Assembly (NCBI GenBank): GCA_020636995.1
Contig: JACJWU010000003.1
Location: 347,975 to 411,974, forward strand
Origin: Actinomycetota bacterium
Lineage (GTDB): Bacteria > Actinomycetota > Actinomycetes > S36-B12 > UBA10799
Length of the DNA stretch: 64,000 nt
Reading direction: 5' to 3'
Under the pieces are notes generated by a model, which was not told the DNA's origin, made no database searches, and saw only the letters and a list, made by a program, of their open reading frames with translations. A program made the position numbers and the translations under genes. Below, in pieces: positions 34,213-42,537 of this stretch. Positions within the stretch are counted from its first letter, which is position 1. Every line of letters starts with the position of its first letter.

Positions 34213-35139
34213 TCAGTAGCGCTCACCCGCGGCGTGGGCCGTTGACCGTCCGGACGCCACGAGCCAGTCGTGCACCTGGCGCGTGTTGTCGGTGGTGATC
34301 CCCCAGGCGCCGTCGTGAACGCAGGCGTCCACGGCGCGCGGGTCGTTGGCCGTCCACACCAACCAGGTCAGGTTCGCCGCTGCGATCGCCTCGGGGAGGT
34401 CCGGCGGGTAGGCGAACAACGTGTCGAGGCCGTCGAGTCCACGCTCGACGGCTTGCCCCACCAGCCACCGGACATCAGCCGGCTCGTCGAAGCCACGCCG
34501 ATGGCTGTCCGCCCCCCGTCGGTGCCCCTGCGCCCATCCGCCGATCTGCCAACGGGGGATCGTGTCCACGATCCACAGCGTGCGGTAATGGGGGGCCGCG
34601 GCCTTGATCGCACCCGCGGTGTCCAGGTTCTTCGAGATAAACATGAGTCGGTCCGGCGGAAGTGCCTCGGAGGCGGCGAGGACATCGGGGACCACCTGTG
34701 GTCCCTGCTCGATCTCCACCACCAAGGCCCGGTCGGCGGGCACCACCGGCGTACATTCGGCAAGGGTCGGGATCCCGCTGCGCGACCACGATGCACCCTT
34801 CCAGCGTCCCGCGCTCAGCTCGAGCAGTTCGGCGTAGGAGGCCTCGGCGATGCCGATCCCGGCGCGGTCGGTGGTGCGGTCGGTGGTCGCATCGTGGTGC
34901 AGGACGATGGTTCCGTCCGCGGTGCGCCAGACGTCCACCTCGACCGCGTCCGCCCCCTGCGCGAATCCGTACTCGATGCCGGCGAGGGTGTTCTCAGGAG
35001 GTCCGAGCGGATCGGTGTGGGCGTGGCCGGACCCGCGGTGCGCCACGAGTCGCACCACCGCATCCCCCGGGGTGAGGGCATCCTCGACGCTGCGGTGGGA
35101 GGCGGTGAGGGCGGCCTCGGCCTGCGGGCGATCGGTCAC
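34213..35139 (-). CDS. Glycerophosphodiester phosphodiesterase
   Basis: A 308-residue GDPD with a TIM-barrel fold. Metal/catalytic residues are visible in LVAHRGSGH with PENTLAGI, AVEVDVWRTADGT and LHHDATTDRT. A late WTANDP matches the family's closing strand. It cleaves glycerophosphodiesters to an alcohol and glycerol-3-phosphate. There is no signal peptide, so it acts inside the cell. GTG 35139 follows TAGCCT by 7 bases (leaderless). Confidence 0.88.
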   Translation of the reverse strand: MTDRPQAEAALTASHRSVEDALTPGDAVVRLVAHRGSGHAHTDPLGPPENTLAGIEYGFAQGADAVEVDVWRTADGTIVLHHDATTDRTTDRAGIGIAEASYAELLELSAGRWKGASWSRSGIPTLAECTPVVPADRALVVEIEQGPQVVPDVLAASEALPPDRLMFISKNLDTAGAIKAAAPHYRTLWIVDTIPRWQIGGWAQGHRRGADSHRRGFDEPADVRWLVGQAVERGLDGLDTLFAYPPDLPEAIAAANLTWLVWTANDPRAVDACVHDGAWGITTDNTRQVHDWLVASGRSTAHAAGERY

Positions 35140-35187
35140 AGGGTGCAGGCTACGGCGTTCCCGACCGGTCGTGCGAGCGCCCGACCT

Positions 35188-35667
35188 TCAGCGCCCCAGG
35201 GACCAGCGCTGACGCATCGCCTGGATCGCAGCCGCCCCGCTGTGGGTGGCCGATTCCAGATCCACACCGGGCCGAGCGTCTGCTTGCAGGGCGACGGCGC
35301 AGCGGTTGATGGATATGGTGTGGCGAGAGTCGGGTCCGGCTTCCAGGGCTGCGGACAGGGTGTTCGCTATCTGCACCACCGCACGGCATTCCGCCACCAT
35401 GGACGGAGGTAGCGGATCGCTCTGTGCCGCGAGCCCGCGACCGAGTGCGACGACGTCTGCGAACATCGCATCGATCAGTTCGGGGAGCCCGGCCCGCGTG
35501 GGGAACGAGGCGGCCTCGGCCTGAATCGACTCGATGTCCTCGAGGTCGTCGGCCCGGCTCCTCGGCGACATGGCCATGTCCAGCAATACGTCTGCCGCCT
35601 CCGACAGCAGCAGTGCGTGGTCGGCGATCACTTCATGGTTCACGGCTGTGGGACTTTCAACGACCAT
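35188..35667 (-). CDS. Helical protein of unknown function
   Basis: A 159-residue, mostly alpha-helical, acidic, soluble protein (MVVESPTAVNHEVIADHALL at the start). There are no cysteines apart from two isolated ones, no membrane segment and no recognised motif. ATG 35667 has GGAGG 7 bases upstream, so translation is well supported. It is divergent from the DUF2889 gene. Not recognised. Confidence 0.6.
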   Translation of the reverse strand: MVVESPTAVNHEVIADHALLLSEAADVLLDMAMSPRSRADDLEDIESIQAEAASFPTRAGLPELIDAMFADVVALGRGLAAQSDPLPPSMVAECRAVVQIANTLSAALEAGPDSRHTISINRCAVALQADARPGVDLESATHSGAAAIQAMRQRWSLGR

Positions 35668-35755
35668 TGTGGTTCCTCCACATCCCACGCTGCGCCTTCT
35701 TCACGCTGGAATCCACCAACGTGCGGGGAACAGTGCGTTAACTAGGCTGGCGCGA

Positions 35756-36325
35756 ATGGAAACCCCGCATCACCGCAGAACCATCACCTTCGACGTGGCG
35801 GGCTCGGAGCCGGACGCCGTCGAGGTGCGTGGTCGGTTGGTCGATGAACGGCCCTGGGCCGAACGCCCCCAGGACCTGCCGGTGGTGCACGATCTCGAAC
35901 TGGCCGCGGTGGTGTCGTTGGCGGATTTCACGGTCCGCAGCGTGGAGATCCGGTTCCACACGTATCCGCACAGCGAGTGCCCGCAGATCGCTCAGGCCTA
36001 TCAGCAGTTGGTCGGGGTGCGGGTGGGCCGGGGATGGACGCGGGCGATGCGGGAGCGCCTCGGGGGTCCCGCCGGCTGCACCCACCTGCGCGAACTCGCC
36101 CGCGCGATGGCTCCGGTGCTCGTGCAGGCGGCGTTCTCGGCGCGTGTGCGCGCCAACCCGAGCCGGGAAGGCGATGAGGACAGGCTGCGGACGGTGCTTC
36201 CGTTCCTCAGCGGCACGTGCCACATCTGGGCTCCCGGCGGGGTCGGCGAGCAGAAGCTGGATGCCGGCTGGGTGCCCGGTACGACCGCCTATCCGGTGCC
36301 GCCGGTCGAGGACTTCCTGGACTGA
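35756..36325 (+). CDS. DUF2889 family protein
   Basis: A 189-residue protein matching DUF2889: an N-terminal RRTITFDVAGSEPDAVEVRG RLVDER region (shown split), then CPQIAQAYQQLVGVRVGRGW, and GGPAGCTHLRELARAM in the second half. Some family members neighbour aromatic-compound degradation genes, but no such genes are here, so function is unknown. ATG 35756 is 7 bases after TAGGCT (leaderless). Confidence 0.75.
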   Translation: METPHHRRTITFDVAGSEPDAVEVRGRLVDERPWAERPQDLPVVHDLELAAVVSLADFTVRSVEIRFHTYPHSECPQIAQAYQQLVGVRVGRGWTRAMRERLGGPAGCTHLRELARAMAPVLVQAAFSARVRANPSREGDEDRLRTVLPFLSGTCHIWAPGGVGEQKLDAGWVPGTTAYPVPPVEDFLD

Positions 36326-36380
36326 GTGCCGGCAGTGCCGAAGAGCGCGCACGGCGTTGGGCCGGTCCGCTGTCGGTCAG

Positions 36381-36517
36381 TGTCTGGGCAGTCCGGTTAG
36401 AGATCGGCATGTTGGTTAGTCGGCGGCAGGTTGGTTAGAGTCCCACGGCCGTATAGGGCTAACCGGAGTGCTGTATCTCTAACCAGGATGCCGATCTCTA
36501 ACCGGGATGCCGATGAC
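36381..36517. repeat. Dispersed palindromic repeat, family A, copy 2
   Basis: A 137-bp copy of the element at 21055, same orientation and five mismatches. It again lies beyond the 3' end of a plus-strand gene and faces the 3' end of a minus-strand one. It stops 16 bases before ATG 36534. Confidence 0.85.
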
Positions 36518-36533
36518 TAACGGGAGGACCGAC

Positions 36534-36584
36534 ATGTCTGGACAGCACAACCAACCGGAGTCCCTGCCTGAGGTTCGCACCCCG
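36534..36584 (+). pseudogene. Orphan gene start: 17 codons with a strong ribosome-binding site
   Basis: GGGAGG lies 6 bases before ATG 36534, and the frame reads MSGQHNQPESLPEVRTP. After 36584 the same DNA is the antisense of a well-formed minus-strand gene whose stop codon occupies 36585-36587. The plus-strand frame then becomes low-complexity antisense. It looks like the true N-terminus of a disrupted gene, perhaps the sugar-permease whose C-terminus resumes at about 37614. This is an inference from layout. Confidence 0.4.
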
Positions 36585-36731
36585 TCAGTGGTGGCCCTTG
36601 TTGACCATCGTGATCATCTTCAGGTTGAGGACCGCGAACCGCCAGCCCTGCTTGAGGACACTGGTGCGTGCCTTGATCTGCTTGGGGTCCGGCTGCGGGG
36701 CATCCGGGAAGGTCGTCACATTGTCGTCCAT
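36585..36731 (-). CDS. 48-residue small protein following the SQR-like fragment
   Basis: ATG 36731 lies 2 bases after the stop of the SQR-like frame, and the frame ends at TGA 36585. The product begins MDDNVTTFPDAPQPDPKQIK and ends in a hydrophobic/basic stretch WRFAVLNLKMITMVNKGHH. Tight coupling to the flavoprotein suggests a small accessory subunit. No family recognised. Confidence 0.5.
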   Translation of the reverse strand: MDDNVTTFPDAPQPDPKQIKARTSVLKQGWRFAVLNLKMITMVNKGHH

Positions 36732-36733
36732 GG

Positions 36734-37623
36734 TCACTCCGGGATCAGATACCAGAAGGGGCGGGCTTTGGCCTTGTAGATGAACAGGTGGTGCAGCATC
36801 ACCTTCATCCAGTGTGCGGAGAGCCCGATCTCGCCGTAGGTCTCCTTGGTGTCCCGGCCGGACTGCCCGTACTTCTGCTTGTCGGGGATGATCGGGAACA
36901 CCGTCATCGCGGCGGCCTTGCCGTCTCGCCACCCAGTGCCCGCTGACGCGATGCACGCCGCGCCCATCTCCGCCATGGAGGCGGTGTGCACCTTTCCGGC
37001 CCCGCCGTGTTTGATCCGTTCGGCGATGGTCTTGGCCACTGCCCGGCCGATGACCCCCGACGGCATGCCGGTGCGAGGCGGCGCCGGAGCGATCATCGTG
37101 CCGTTGGGGCTCTGCTGCGGACGCGACATCTGGTGCGGCGGGGCGAACGCGATCCCGGCGGCCCACACGTTGTCGTACTTCACGCTCTGGTAGGTCTTCG
37201 GCCAGTCGCTGGCCTCCCACTGCTCGTACGGCTTGGGCGAGTAGTCGGCATCCACCTTCATGAACCCGCTGGGCGCGAACACCTCGTCGGTGATGTCCGT
37301 GCCTTCGGCGTCGAAGGCCTTGAGGTCCACACCCCGGAAGGGTGGCAGCAGCATGGCGAAGTCGAAGGACTGCTCGCCCTTGGTCCCGTCGAGGAGTTCG
37401 TAGTGGACCACCCCCGGATCCACACGCTCCACGTGCGCGGCCAGAATCGCCTTCACCCCGCGCTCCTGGAACAGGGACTCGGTGAACATCTGGCTCGGCA
37501 CCACCCCGTCCTTGGATCCGAAGTTCATCCCGTCCATGCCGAAGTCGCCGAGGCTGCTCTCATTGGTGATGTAGATGACCTCCGCCTTGTCGCGCACCCC
37601 CTCCTTCACCAACTGGTACGCCG
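36734..37623 (-). pseudogene. Sulfide:quinone oxidoreductase-like flavoprotein, N-terminus missing
   Basis: About 296 codons of a FAD-dependent SQR-type protein. Present are VIYITNESSLGDFGMDGM, FDFAMLLPPFRGVDL, YDNVWAAGIAFAPPHQMSRP (the second FAD contact region) and a C-terminal amphipathic end RPFWYLIP. A normal SQR has about 420 residues. The first ~150, with the GxGxxG FAD motif, are missing: upstream of about 37620 the minus strand is merely the antisense of a permease gene. SQRs oxidise sulfide and reduce membrane quinones. This copy should be non-functional unless the contig is mis-joined here. Confidence 0.75.
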
Positions 37624-38015
37624 TCGGTGGCAACGCCGAGGCATCCCGGCGGGCCGGTATCAACGTCTCCAGTATCAAGATCGCGTGTTTCATCGCGTGT
37701 TCGTCGCTGGCGGCGGTCGCGGGCATCCTGTTCGCCTCCCGCGACAACTCGATCTCACCGTCGACCGGTGGTTCCACCACGCTGCTCTATGCGGTGGGTG
37801 CGGCCGTCATCGGTGGCACCTCGTTGTTCGGTGGCCGGGGCCGGATCATCGACGCCGTCATCGGTGGCCTGGTGGTCGGCGTCATCGCCAACGGCCTGCC
37901 CCTGATCACCCAGCAGTCCGGAATCTCGTTCATCGTGACCGGACTGGTGCTGCTGGTCGCAGCCAGCGTCGACGCGCTGTCGCGACGGCGCGCCATGGCC
38001 ACAGGGAGGGTGTAG
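37614..38015 (+). pseudogene. Sugar ABC transporter permease (XylH/RbsC type), C-terminal fragment
   Basis: The last ~131 residues of a BPD_transp_2 permease. It begins in YAVGGNAEASRRAGINVSSI, the conserved cytoplasmic signature of this family (GGNxxAAxxsGI), followed by four hydrophobic helices including VGAAVIGGTSLFGGRGRIID. The first ~250 residues are absent. Position directly before an oxidoreductase, xylA and xylB suggests it was the xylose permease XylH. Stop TAG 38013-38015. Confidence 0.78.
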
Positions 38016-38023
38016 CCAGCCAG

Positions 38024-39076
38024 GTGTCGGTACGCGTAGGGATCATCGGGTACGGCCTCGCCGGACGCCTGTTCCATGCGCCGTTCATCGCCTGCACCCC
38101 CGGACTTCATCTGACGCACGTCGTGACGCGCTCGCCGGAGCGCGCTGCGGAGGCGGCCGACGATCATCCGGGGGTGACGGTGGTGGCGGGGGTCGCCGAC
38201 CTCCTGGCCGCCGCCGTCGACCTGGTCGTGGTGGCAAGTCCGAGCGGGCTACATGCAGAGCACGCTCAGGCTGCGCTGGCCGCAGGTAGGCACGTGGTGC
38301 TGGACAAGCCGCCCGCGGCAGATGCCACGCAGTTCGAGGCACTGCTGTCGATGGCCGACCGGGCCGGGTGCCACCTCATCGTGTTCCACAACCGGCGGTG
38401 GGACAGCGAGTACCGCACACTGCGCACCATCCTCGACGCGGGGACGCTGGGCACCGTGCACCGCTTCGAGACGTCGATGGACCGCTGGCGGCCGACGGGC
38501 AAGGGAGGGTGGCGGGAATCCGCCGCTCCCGCGGACCTCGGTGGCCTGCGCTACGACCTCGGGCCACATCTGGTGGATCAGGCGCTGCAACTGTTCGGTC
38601 CGGTGGGATCGGTGTCCGCGCGGGTGCAGTCCCTGCGGGACGTGGGCAGCCTCGACGACGACGTCCTTGCGGTGCTCGCTCATGACAGCGGTACGACGAC
38701 GGTGGTCAGCGGGTCGCTTCTGACGGCCATCCCCGCGCCCCGCTACCGGGTCTCGGGTTCACAGGGGGCCGCGTTGCTCGCCGCCACCGACAGCCAGGAG
38801 GACCGGTTGCGGGCAGGCGAGCGTCCCACGACCGGCGGGGTCGGTTGGGGTGCGGAGCCCGGCGTGGCCGCGCAGATCGTCACCGGCCCCGATTCGCAGC
38901 GCGCAGAGGTCCCGTATCTCGACGGGCGATGGCCCGACTTCTACGCAGGTGTCCTCGGCTGCCTGGATGCCGGCACCCCCAGCCCTGTTCCCCCCGCATC
39001 GGCTCTGGCCACGATGCGGGTGCTCGACGCCATCGGAGAGGCCGCCGCCACCGGCGGCACGGTCAGGCTCGCCTGA
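38024..39076 (+). CDS. Gfo/Idh/MocA family NAD(P)-dependent oxidoreductase
   Basis: A 350-residue sugar or cyclitol dehydrogenase-like protein. The N-terminal Rossmann motif is VGIIGYGLAGRLFHAPFI. The EKP-type motif appears as LDKPPA, and the C-terminal domain has GGLRYDLGPHLVDQAL, carrying the conserved aspartate and histidine. The start is GTG 38024, the first start at the family N-terminus, 8 bases after the truncated permease. In the xylose cluster it may oxidise or isomerise a pentose or related sugar; substrate is unresolved. Confidence 0.85.
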   Translation: MSVRVGIIGYGLAGRLFHAPFIACTPGLHLTHVVTRSPERAAEAADDHPGVTVVAGVADLLAAAVDLVVVASPSGLHAEHAQAALAAGRHVVLDKPPAADATQFEALLSMADRAGCHLIVFHNRRWDSEYRTLRTILDAGTLGTVHRFETSMDRWRPTGKGGWRESAAPADLGGLRYDLGPHLVDQALQLFGPVGSVSARVQSLRDVGSLDDDVLAVLAHDSGTTTVVSGSLLTAIPAPRYRVSGSQGAALLAATDSQEDRLRAGERPTTGGVGWGAEPGVAAQIVTGPDSQRAEVPYLDGRWPDFYAGVLGCLDAGTPSPVPPASALATMRVLDAIGEAAATGGTVRLA

Positions 39077-39089
39077 AAGGTTGCATGTC

Positions 39090-40262
39090 ATGAGTTACGC
39101 CACGGTCGATCTCACGCCGACGCCCGAGGACAAGTTCACGTTCGGCCTGTGGACGGTGGGGTGGCAGGCACGTGACCCCTTCGGCGACCCCACCCGCGAA
39201 CCCATGGATCCGGTGCTGGCCGCCGAGAAACTCGGAGAACTCGGCGCCTACGGCGTGACCCTGCACGACGACGACCTGCTGTCGCCGCTTCTCACCGGTG
39301 ACGAGCGGGAAGCCGCGATCAGTCGTTTCGAGAAAGCGGTGGATGCCGCTGGTCTGAAGATCCCCATGATCACGACGAACCTGTTCACGCATCCTGTGTT
39401 CAAGGACGGGGCATTCACCTCGAACTCGCGTGACGTACGGCGGTACGCCTTGGCGAAGGTGCGGCGCAACCTCGACCTCGCGGCGCGTTTCGGGGCGACG
39501 ACCTATGTGTTGTGGGGTGGGCGCGAGGGGTCCGAGTCCGACGCCGCCAAGGATGTGCGTGCCGCGCTCGACAGGTACGCCGAGGGGCTCGACGCGCTGT
39601 GCGACTACATCGTGTCCCAGGGCTACGACATCCGGCTCGCGATCGAGCCCAAGCCGAACGAGCCGCGCGGGGACATCCTGCTGCCGACGATCGGACACGC
39701 GCTCGGTCTCATCGACCGCCTTCAGCACTCCGAGATGGTCGGGCTCAATCCTGAGGTGGGACACGAGCAGATGGCCGGTCTGAACATGGTGCACGGGGTC
39801 GCGCAGGCGCTGTGGGCGGGCAAGCTCTTCCACATCGACTTGAACGGCCAGCGGGGGCCGAAGTACGACCAGGACCTGGTCTTCGGGCACGGCGATCTGC
39901 TCAACGCCTTCTTCCTCGTGGATCTGCTGGAGACCAGTGGCTACGCGGGAATGCGGCACTTCGACTACAAGCCGGCGCGCACGGAGGACAGCGAGGGCGT
40001 GTGGCGCAGCGCGGCGGCCAACATGTCGACGTACCTGATGCTCAAGCAGCGGGCCGCGGAATTCCGTGCCGACCCCGATGTGCAGGCCGCGATGACCGCC
40101 GCCGGTGTGGACAGCCTGCGGCAGCCCACCCTGAATCCCGGTGAGACCGTGGCCGATCTCCCGGCGATCACCGAGGTGGATGTGGAAGGACTGGTCCGTG
40201 GCTATCCGTTCGTGAACATCAACGAGTTGGCCATCGAGCACCTCATGGGGTTCCGCGGGTGA
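39090..40262 (+). CDS. xylA: Xylose isomerase
   Basis: A 390-residue class I (short, actinobacterial) xylose isomerase. Landmarks are FTFGLWTVGWQARDPFGDPT at the N-terminus, GAYGVTLHDDDL with the catalytic histidine region, YVLWGGREGSE, AIEPKPNEPRGDI with metal-binding residues, and FHIDLNGQRGPKYDQDLVFG. It converts D-xylose to D-xylulose. ATG 39090 with a weak GAAAGG. Its stop overlaps the xylB GTG, so isomerase and kinase are coupled. Confidence 0.96.
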   Translation: MSYATVDLTPTPEDKFTFGLWTVGWQARDPFGDPTREPMDPVLAAEKLGELGAYGVTLHDDDLLSPLLTGDEREAAISRFEKAVDAAGLKIPMITTNLFTHPVFKDGAFTSNSRDVRRYALAKVRRNLDLAARFGATTYVLWGGREGSESDAAKDVRAALDRYAEGLDALCDYIVSQGYDIRLAIEPKPNEPRGDILLPTIGHALGLIDRLQHSEMVGLNPEVGHEQMAGLNMVHGVAQALWAGKLFHIDLNGQRGPKYDQDLVFGHGDLLNAFFLVDLLETSGYAGMRHFDYKPARTEDSEGVWRSAAANMSTYLMLKQRAAEFRADPDVQAAMTAAGVDSLRQPTLNPGETVADLPAITEVDVEGLVRGYPFVNINELAIEHLMGFRG

Positions 40263-41626
40263 GGTTGGTCGCCGGCATCGACTCCTCCACCCAGTCGGTA
40301 AAGGTCACGATCCGGGATGCCGACTCCGGCGACGAGGTGCGGTCTGGTCGAGCACCGCACCCCGACGGCACCCAGGTGGATCCTCGGGTCTGGTGGGACG
40401 CAATGCAGTCGGCCCTCGACTCCGCCGGCGGTGTGGATGACGTCGAGGCGCTGGCGGTGGGCGCCCAGCAGCATGGCATGGTCGCCCTTGATCCAGCGGG
40501 GGAGCCGGTCTTCGATGCGCTGCTGTGGAACGACACCCGTTCCGCCGCCGACGCCGAGGACTTGGTGCGGCAGCGAGGTGCGCAGTGGTGGGCCGAGCAC
40601 ACCGGCTCGTTGCCGGTCGCATCCTTCACCGTCACGAAACTGGCCTGGCTGGCCCGCGAACACCCGGAACTCGCGGCCCGGGTCGAGCAGGTGATGCTGC
40701 CGCACGACTACCTGACATGGCGCTTGCGCGGAGGCGGCGACGCGACCACCGACCGAGGGGACGCCAGCGGCACCGGCTACTTCTCGCCGACCGGCAACGA
40801 GTATCTGCCCGACCTCGTCGAGGACGTCGTGGGCCGTCCGGTGCGCCTACCGCGGGTCCTTGGTCCGTCCGAGTCGCCCGGTGAAGCGGGCGGGATGCTG
40901 CTCGGCCCGGGTACCGGGGACAACATGGCGGCTGCGCTGGGCGTCGGGGCGGGTCCCGGCGATGTGGTGGTGTCGATCGGGACCTCCGGGACCGTCTTCG
41001 CCTCCGGCGAGGTCGCGACCGCGGACCCCACGGGGATCATCGCCGGGTTCGCCGACGCGCGCGGCGGCTATCTGCCGTTGGTGTGCACCTTGAACGCCTC
41101 ACGTGTTCTCGATGCCGCGTGCGGTGTTCTCGGGGTGGACTACGCCGAGTTGGACAGGCTGGCACTGTCGGTTCCCGATGCGGCCGGCCTGGTTCTTCTG
41201 CCGTACCTCGAAGGCGAACGCACGCCGAATCTGCCGGACGCGACGGGCTCGCTGCATGGCATCACCAGGGCCAACTCGACGCCGGCTCACTACGCTCGTG
41301 CCGCTGTGGAGGGGATGCTCTGCGGTCTCGGCGCTGGGTTGACCGCTCTGGTGGACGCGGGGGTGGCCTGCCGACGTGTTCTGCTGGTCGGGGGAGGGGC
41401 CCAATCGGACGCTGTCGCCCGGATCGCCGCAGAGGTGTTCGGGGTCCCCGTGGTCGTTCCCGAACCCGGCGAGTACGTGGCTGCCGGCGCAGCCCGGCAG
41501 GCGGCATGGGCGTTGACCGGGGATCTACCTCAGTGGGGTTCGAGTGGGGCTCGCGTGGTCGAGGCATCACCACGACCGGAGATCCTCGATCACCACACCG
41601 ACGTGCGCGCGCGCACCTGGGGTTGA
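40259..41626 (+). CDS. xylB: Xylulokinase
   Basis: A 455-residue FGGY kinase. The N-terminal phosphate loop is AGIDSSTQSVKVTI, the substrate-binding motif is GAQQHGMVAL, the catalytic aspartate is in GTGDNMAAALGVGA, and the C-terminal ATP site is VLLVGGGAQSDAVARI. It phosphorylates D-xylulose for the pentose phosphate pathway. It shares a 4-base overlap with xylA. Confidence 0.94.
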   Translation: MRLVAGIDSSTQSVKVTIRDADSGDEVRSGRAPHPDGTQVDPRVWWDAMQSALDSAGGVDDVEALAVGAQQHGMVALDPAGEPVFDALLWNDTRSAADAEDLVRQRGAQWWAEHTGSLPVASFTVTKLAWLAREHPELAARVEQVMLPHDYLTWRLRGGGDATTDRGDASGTGYFSPTGNEYLPDLVEDVVGRPVRLPRVLGPSESPGEAGGMLLGPGTGDNMAAALGVGAGPGDVVVSIGTSGTVFASGEVATADPTGIIAGFADARGGYLPLVCTLNASRVLDAACGVLGVDYAELDRLALSVPDAAGLVLLPYLEGERTPNLPDATGSLHGITRANSTPAHYARAAVEGMLCGLGAGLTALVDAGVACRRVLLVGGGAQSDAVARIAAEVFGVPVVVPEPGEYVAAGAARQAAWALTGDLPQWGSSGARVVEASPRPEILDHHTDVRARTWG

Positions 41627-41679
41627 TGCGGGGGGTCAGGAGACACCGACCGGTTGCCGCACGGTCGCGCACCAGCACG

Positions 41680-42537
41680 TCATTCCAGAAGCGGCATGAC
41701 CGGATCGCGGTGGCCGGAGCGTTCCGCCCCGATCCCGGCGACGACCACCAGCGCCACGCCGATCACCTGACCTACGTCCGGGATCTGCGAGAGCAGCAGC
41801 AGACCCATCAGCAGTCCGAAGGCCGGCTCGAGCGCCATCAGCGTGCCGAAGGCGGCGGTGGTCAGGCGGCGCAGTGCCAGCATTTCCAGCGAGAAGGGGA
41901 TGACCGGCAGCAGCAACGCAAGGCCGAAGGCGGTGACGACCACCTGCCACGTGATGTTTCCCATCGCCTGCGGTACCCCGATGAAGGCAGCCGTGACCGC
42001 GGCCACCGGGATGGTGATGGATAGACCCTGCAGTCCCGCGAACCGGTCGCCGATGTGCTGGGTGAGCACTATGTAGGTCCCCCACCCCACCGCCGCAATG
42101 GCGGCCAGCGCGATGCCCAGCGGGTCGACGGTGCCCTGCCACGGCTGCGTCAACAGCAGCACGCCGGTCAGCGCCAACGCCGGCCACACGAGCAGGGCTC
42201 GGCTGCGACTGCGCAGGACCGCGACGCCGAGCGGGCCGAGGAACTCGATCGCCACCGCCGTGCCGAGCGGGATGCGCTCGATCGCCGCGAGGAAGCTCGT
42301 AGTGATCAGTCCCGTAGTGACACCGAGTGCGAGGGCGGCGCGAAGATCGGGCCATCGCAGCCCGCGCACCTGCGGACGGCTGATCAGCAGGAAGATGACG
42401 GCACCGGCGGTCAGCCGCAGCCAGGCGGTGCCGCCCGCCCCGACGGTGTCGAAGAGGCTCACGGACAGGGCAGCGCCGATCTGCACACTGAGCATCGCGG
42501 CCACTGCGAGCGACCACGCCGGTACCCGCTGTGTCAT
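41680..42537 (-). CDS. EamA/RhtA-like DMT exporter
   Basis: A 285-residue protein with ten hydrophobic helices forming two EamA repeats (first GAALSVSLFDTVGAGGTAWL, second LLPVIPFSLEMLALRRL). It resembles the RhtA threonine/homoserine exporter group. Substrate unknown. ATG 42537 overlaps the stop of the B3/B4 gene by 4 bases. Last of a three-gene operon with XRE-cupin and B3/B4 genes. Confidence 0.85.
   Translation of the reverse strand: MTQRVPAWSLAVAAMLSVQIGAALSVSLFDTVGAGGTAWLRLTAGAVIFLLISRPQVRGLRWPDLRAALALGVTTGLITTSFLAAIERIPLGTAVAIEFLGPLGVAVLRSRSRALLVWPALALTGVLLLTQPWQGTVDPLGIALAAIAAVGWGTYIVLTQHIGDRFAGLQGLSITIPVAAVTAAFIGVPQAMGNITWQVVVTAFGLALLLPVIPFSLEMLALRRLTTAAFGTLMALEPAFGLLMGLLLLSQIPDVGQVIGVALVVVAGIGAERSGHRDPVMPLLE

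Noticed and set aside
36986..38023. N-terminal extension of the Gfo/Idh oxidoreductase frame
   Set aside because: It would run through antisense of the SQR-like fragment and out-of-frame permease sequence; the Rossmann motif starts right after GTG 38024.
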